The translations under genes were made by a program, and so were the position numbers. A DNA stretch of 64,000 nucleotides from contig NZ_CP043568.1 of NCBI RefSeq assembly GCF_014076415.1, forward strand, positions 4,650,001 through 4,714,000, written 5' to 3'. This document shows positions 60,630 to 64,000 of the stretch, one piece after another. Position 1 is the first letter of the stretch; the number at the start of each line of letters is the position of its first letter. The notes under the pieces are model-generated. The model did no database searches, was not told the DNA's origin, and was given only the letters and a program-made list of their open reading frames with translations. The DNA is from Comamonas testosteroni (GTDB lineage Bacteria; Pseudomonadota; Gammaproteobacteria; Burkholderiales; Burkholderiaceae_C).

Positions 60630-60680
60630 AGCGACACCGAGCAAGGGCCTATGCCGGCCGCGCAGCGGCTCAGGGGTGCT
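60630..60680. repeat. Dispersed intergenic GC-rich repeat, copy 5 (short)
   Basis: AGCAAGGGCCTATGCCGGCC (60640-60659) matches copies 1 and 4 at 18 of 20 bases and is followed by GCGCAGCGGCTCAGGGGTG next to the CoA-transferase stop codon. The middle hairpin part is missing. Confidence 0.5.
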
Positions 60681-61928
60681 TCATGAAGGCTCCTGGGGCA
60701 GCGTGAGAACGCCCCTGGCTTGCAGGTCCTGCAGTTGCGCATCATCGAGCGTCAGCAGGCGCTGCAGCACTTCGCGCGTGCCCTCACCCAGCGTGGGCGG
60801 TGCATGGCGGATGGGCAGGCGCTGTCCGTCCAGGCGATAGGGCGGCGCGAACACGGGCGTGGTGCCGACCACGGGATGGGGCATGTCGCGCAGCAGACCG
60901 CTGCGGCGCGTGCGCTCGCTGGTCAGGGCCTCGTGCAGGCCGGCCACACGGCCGCAGGGAATGCCGGCTGCCGTCAGGCGCTCCAGCAGCAGATCGCGCG
61001 GGAAGCTGCCAATCAGTGCCTTGAGCATGGGCAGCAACTCCAGCCGGTTCCTGGCCCGGTTGACGTTGGTGGAGAAGCGCTGGTCCTCGACGATGTCGGG
61101 GCGCATGATGACCTGGCGGCAGAACTTGTCGAACTGGCTGTTGTTGCCCACGGCAATGATCAGCGGGCCGTCGGCGGCCTCGTACATGCCGTAAGGCACG
61201 ATGGATGGATGGGCATTGCCGTAGCGCTCGGGATCATGGCCCAGTTGCAGGGCATCCAGGCCGTAGTAGCCGGTGACCGTGATGCCGCTGTCGTACAGTG
61301 CCATCTCGATGAGCCGGCCCTTGCCCGTGCGCTCGCGGCGGAACAAGGCGGCCAGCACGGCCTGGGCTGCATACATGCCAGTTACCAGATCCACCACGGC
61401 CACGCCGAATTTGAGCGGCGGCATGCCTGCCTCACCATTGAGTGCCATCAGGCCCGCCTCGCCCTGGATCACCAGATCGTAGCCAGGGCGCTTGGCCTCG
61501 GGGCCGCTGCTGTCGTAGCCAGCCACTGCGCAGTAGATCAGGTCCGGCTTGATGGCCTTGAGCTGCTCGTAGCCCAGGCCCAGCTTCTCGGCGCCGCCGG
61601 TCTTGAAGTTGTGGATGAGCACGTCGAACTGAGGCAGCAGATCATGGAGAATCTTCACGCCCTCGGGCGTTTGCAGATCCAGCGTGATGGACCGCTTGTT
61701 GCGGTTCATGCTGTTGTAGTAGGTGGTCTCGGTCTTGCCGATGCGAATGCCCCAGTCACGCGTGTCATCGCCGCGACCCGGGTGCTCGACCTTGACCACT
61801 TCGGCGCCGAAGTCGGCCAGTACCATGCCGCACAGCGGCCCGGCGAAGACGCGGGACAGATCGAGTACTCGCACCCCCTCCAGCGGGAAGTCGATGTCCT
61901 GGTTCTGTTCGGTATTGCTGTCGGCCAT
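60681..61928 (-). CDS. CaiB/BaiF-type (class III) CoA-transferase
   Basis: 415 aa from the ATG at 61928. GVRVLDLSRVFAGPLCGMVLADFGAEVVKVE-type N-terminus (about 17-48), the HPGRGDDTR segment, NRNKRSITLDLQTPEG (about 72-87), the catalytic Asp region in YCAVAGYDSSGPEAKRPGYDLVIQGEAGLMA-type sequence (about 140-170), and PFAPPYRLDGQ-like region near the C-terminus. It moves CoA between carboxylic acids and can activate the cluster's substrate without ATP, an alternative to the AMP-forming ligase. It is 40 bases from the enoyl-CoA hydratase gene. Confidence 0.93.
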   Translation of the reverse strand: MADSNTEQNQDIDFPLEGVRVLDLSRVFAGPLCGMVLADFGAEVVKVEHPGRGDDTRDWGIRIGKTETTYYNSMNRNKRSITLDLQTPEGVKILHDLLPQFDVLIHNFKTGGAEKLGLGYEQLKAIKPDLIYCAVAGYDSSGPEAKRPGYDLVIQGEAGLMALNGEAGMPPLKFGVAVVDLVTGMYAAQAVLAALFRRERTGKGRLIEMALYDSGITVTGYYGLDALQLGHDPERYGNAHPSIVPYGMYEAADGPLIIAVGNNSQFDKFCRQVIMRPDIVEDQRFSTNVNRARNRLELLPMLKALIGSFPRDLLLERLTAAGIPCGRVAGLHEALTSERTRRSGLLRDMPHPVVGTTPVFAPPYRLDGQRLPIRHAPPTLGEGTREVLQRLLTLDDAQLQDLQARGVLTLPQEPS

Positions 61929-61968
61929 CTGCCTTGTCTCCTTGGAAAATCTTGGTTTCGTCGAGCGC

Positions 61969-62760
61969 TCAAGCACGCAGTTTGGTGAAATCGGCGCTGC
62001 GCTTTTCGAGAAAGGCGGCAATGCCTTCACGGGACTCCTCGCTACCTTGCGAGTTCACCATGTGCTGCGCTTCCAGCTCCAGCTGCTGCTCCAGCGTATT
62101 GCGCGGCGCCCGGCGGCACAGGTCCTTGATCAGGGCCATGGCCCGGTCCGGGCCGGTAGCGATCTGGGCGGCCAGCGCGATGGCATCGACCAGCGCCTGG
62201 CCGGGCTCGGCCAGGCGGTTGACGGGGCCCAGAGCGTGCATGCGTTCGCCGCTGATGCGCTCGCCGGTCAGACACAGCTCGGTCAAGACCTGCCGCGAGA
62301 CGAACTCGGCCAGAAAGGCCGTGGCGCCGCCATCGGGCGTCAGTCCCACTTTCACATAGGCCACGGAGAACAGGCTGTCGCGGGCGGCCACCAGCATATC
62401 GCAGGCCAGCGCCAGCGACAGACCCGCGCCCGCTGCCGCGCCTTCGACGGCGGCGATGACGGGTTTGGAGCAGTCGCGCACGGCGCGAATCAGATCGTGC
62501 AGGCCTTCGAGCTTTTCTCGGCGCTGCTCCACGGGCAGTTCGCGGCGCCTGGCCAGTTGGCGCAGATCGCCACCGGCGCAGAAATGCCCGCCCTCGCCCG
62601 TGAGCACGACCGCCCCCACGCCGGCATCGGCCGCAGCATCCGCCAGCGCGGTCGTGACGGCCGCGTAGAACTCGGGCGACAGCGCATTGCGCGCAGCCGG
62701 GTTGTTGTTGCTCAGCACCAGCACGGCACCTTCGCGGCGAATCAGCAAAGCGTCACTCAT
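61969..62760 (-). CDS. Enoyl-CoA hydratase/isomerase family protein
   Basis: 263 aa, crotonase fold. The oxyanion-hole segments are NNNPAARNALSPEF (about 18-31) and GEGGHFCAGGDLRQL (about 53-67), and AAVEGAAAGAGLSLALACDML (about 100-120) matches the crotonase signature. The hydratase Glu in the AGLSLALA helix region is replaced by a non-acidic residue, whereas KVGLTPDGGATAFL (about 135-148) holds an Asp at the second position, so isomerase or other crotonase activity is possible. Located between the acyl-CoA dehydrogenase and CoA-transferase genes. Confidence 0.9.
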   Translation of the reverse strand: MSDALLIRREGAVLVLSNNNPAARNALSPEFYAAVTTALADAAADAGVGAVVLTGEGGHFCAGGDLRQLARRRELPVEQRREKLEGLHDLIRAVRDCSKPVIAAVEGAAAGAGLSLALACDMLVAARDSLFSVAYVKVGLTPDGGATAFLAEFVSRQVLTELCLTGERISGERMHALGPVNRLAEPGQALVDAIALAAQIATGPDRAMALIKDLCRRAPRNTLEQQLELEAQHMVNSQGSEESREGIAAFLEKRSADFTKLRA

Positions 62761-62808
62761 TGATATTCTCCATGTCTAATGAAACCGCAGCACCTCAGGC
62801 GCTGAAGT

Positions 62809-63942
62809 TCATGCCTGGGTCAAGGCCATGAAACGCGCCAGGTGATGGTCCTCGTCGCCAAACTGGTGGTCGATCATGATCAGTCGCTTGGCGTAATGCG
62901 CCAGCGGCAGCTCCCAGGTCATGCCGATGCCGCCATGCATCTGTATGCTTTCCTCGGCCACCAGGGTACCCACGGAGCCCACGGTGTACTTGGCGGCAGA
63001 CAGCATCTTCTCGCGCTCGGTGCCCTGGGCATTGTCGATGGCATCGGCCGCATTGATGACGGCAGAGCGCACCTGCTCCACCTCCAGCAGCAGATCGGCC
63101 ATGCGGTGCTGCAGCGCCTGAAAGCTGCCGATGGCCACGCCGAACTGCTTGCGCGTCTGCAGATACTCCAGCGTGTTCTGCTTGGCCACATCCATGGCGC
63201 CCAGCGCCTCGGCAGCCAGTGCCAGCAGGGCAAAGCCCTGCACATGCTCGAGCACGGCATGGCCCTGGCCCTCGGCACCCAGCAGCGCCTCCTCGGCCAG
63301 CTGCACATTCTCGAAAGTCAGCTCGGCGGCACGACCGCCTTCCATGCGGCTATAGCCACGCTTGGCAATCCCGGCGGCGTTGCCGTCGACCAGGAACAGG
63401 CTGATGCCGGCAGTATCGAACATGCCGCCTGCGGTGCGCGCGGACACCAGCAGCAGATCGGCTTTTTCGCCAAAGGCCACCACGCTCTTGGCGCCGTTGA
63501 GCACCCAGCCCGTGGCGCTCCTGGCCGCCGTGGCCGTGACCTTGTTGAGCTCGTAGTGGCTACCCGGCTCATCGTGTGCCAGGGCGGCGATCACGCCTCC
63601 TGCGATGATGTCTGCCAGCTGGCGCTTGTGCGCTTCGGTGCCGGCCGCAATCAGGGCCTGGCCCACGACCAGCGCACCCAGCAGCGGCTCGGCCACCAGG
63701 CCGCGGCCCAGCGACTCGAACACCACGCTGATGTCAAAGCCCGAGCCACCAAAGCCGCCCTCCTCTTCGGGGAACAGTGCGCCGATCGCGCCCAGCTCGG
63801 CAAATTGCGCATACAGCGCGGGGCTGTGACCTTCTGCGCCATAGGCCAGTTGGTTGCGCTGCTCGATGCCGTATTGCTCGGCCACAAAGCGGTTCAGGCT
63901 GTCCGCCAGCATGCGGCGGTCTTCGGTGTGTGTGAAGTTCAT
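62809..63942 (-). CDS. Acyl-CoA dehydrogenase, PimD-like (small-subunit type)
   Basis: 377 aa, FAD-dependent. MNFTHTEDRRMLADSLNRFV at the N-terminus, FPEEEGGFGGSGFDISVV (about 57-74), the mid-domain AALAHDEPGSHYELNKVTATA (about 118-138), KSVVAFGEKADLLLVSART, and the C-terminal QMHGGIGMTWELPLAHYAKRL (about 338-358). It resembles the small subunit of pimeloyl-CoA dehydrogenase-type heteromers (PimCD); the large subunit gene would be expected just beyond the window. EtfBA in the same cluster likely accept its electrons. The upstream gap 63943-64000 shows no gene end. Confidence 0.9.
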   Translation of the reverse strand: MNFTHTEDRRMLADSLNRFVAEQYGIEQRNQLAYGAEGHSPALYAQFAELGAIGALFPEEEGGFGGSGFDISVVFESLGRGLVAEPLLGALVVGQALIAAGTEAHKRQLADIIAGGVIAALAHDEPGSHYELNKVTATAARSATGWVLNGAKSVVAFGEKADLLLVSARTAGGMFDTAGISLFLVDGNAAGIAKRGYSRMEGGRAAELTFENVQLAEEALLGAEGQGHAVLEHVQGFALLALAAEALGAMDVAKQNTLEYLQTRKQFGVAIGSFQALQHRMADLLLEVEQVRSAVINAADAIDNAQGTEREKMLSAAKYTVGSVGTLVAEESIQMHGGIGMTWELPLAHYAKRLIMIDHQFGDEDHHLARFMALTQA

Positions 63943-64000
63943 GACAAATTCTCTCTACCCAATCGAACGAATCGGTGTCGCATGCCACCGCCCGGTTCGC

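Noticed and set aside
1..64000. CRISPR array
   Set aside because: No regularly spaced direct repeats were seen; repeats found are dispersed single units or IS ends.

Overview
The window looks like a chromosomal segment of a high-GC betaproteobacterium of the Comamonadaceae, most likely Comamonas. This is judged from gene content (glyoxylate carboligase cluster, many orphan Bug-type solute receptors, fused malic enzyme), codon use and family-typical intergenic repeats. No database search was possible.

Left part (1-19.3 kb): the end of a gamma-glutamyltransferase gene, then the glycerate branch of glyoxylate metabolism on the minus strand (gcl, hyi, glxR) with a divergent LysR regulator, and a MOFRL-family glycerate kinase. 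A GntR regulator, allantoinase PuuE, a UraD-allantoate amidohydrolase fusion and an M20 hydrolase form a purine/allantoin operon; an NCS2 urate/xanthine permease lies further on. Allantoin breakdown yields glyoxylate, which Gcl, Hyi, GlxR and the kinase turn into glycerate and phosphoglycerate. A 17-bp site shared by the GntR gene and the permease suggests one regulon. A LysR/MFS divergent pair and maeB complete this part.

Prophage (19.56-27.64 kb): a complete-looking filamentous phage (inovirus) sits in the 3' end of tRNA-Ser(UGA), bounded by 13-bp att repeats. It carries an HTH regulator, Rep, ssDNA-binding protein, coat proteins including a 22-residue mini-protein, a TspB-like adsorption protein, a pVI-like protein, Zot, and a small serine recombinase as the probable integrase.

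Accessory island (27.6-39.6 kb): lower in GC and bordered by insertion sequences. It holds an ISL3 element with a perfect 8-bp duplication, a three-gene operon with a papain-fold protease-like protein, and a tight six-gene operon: unknown helical protein, WYL regulator, 520-aa membrane-pore-like protein, TerB-like protein, 332-aa Gly/Ala-rich membrane protein, YkgJ-type cysteine-cluster protein. This last operon is the best candidate here for an undescribed system, possibly defence or membrane stress. An IS481 element nested in a decayed IS5 element closes the island.

Iron locus (39.6-49.2 kb): TonB siderophore receptor, two small DUF membrane proteins, PepSY reductase, MacAB-type pump, outer-membrane channel and a half-size Fur-like protein, preceded by a good Fur box. 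It resembles a pyoverdine-style import, reduction and recycling set without biosynthesis genes. A tRNA-Gln follows.

Right part (49.8-64 kb): a long minus-strand catabolic cluster for an unknown carboxylic acid: acyl-CoA dehydrogenase (PimD-like), enoyl-CoA hydratase, CoA-transferase, nitronate monooxygenase-like protein, EtfBA, acyl-CoA ligase, class II aldolase, 2-hydroxyacid dehydrogenase and four Bug-type periplasmic receptors. Its upstream end lies outside the window.
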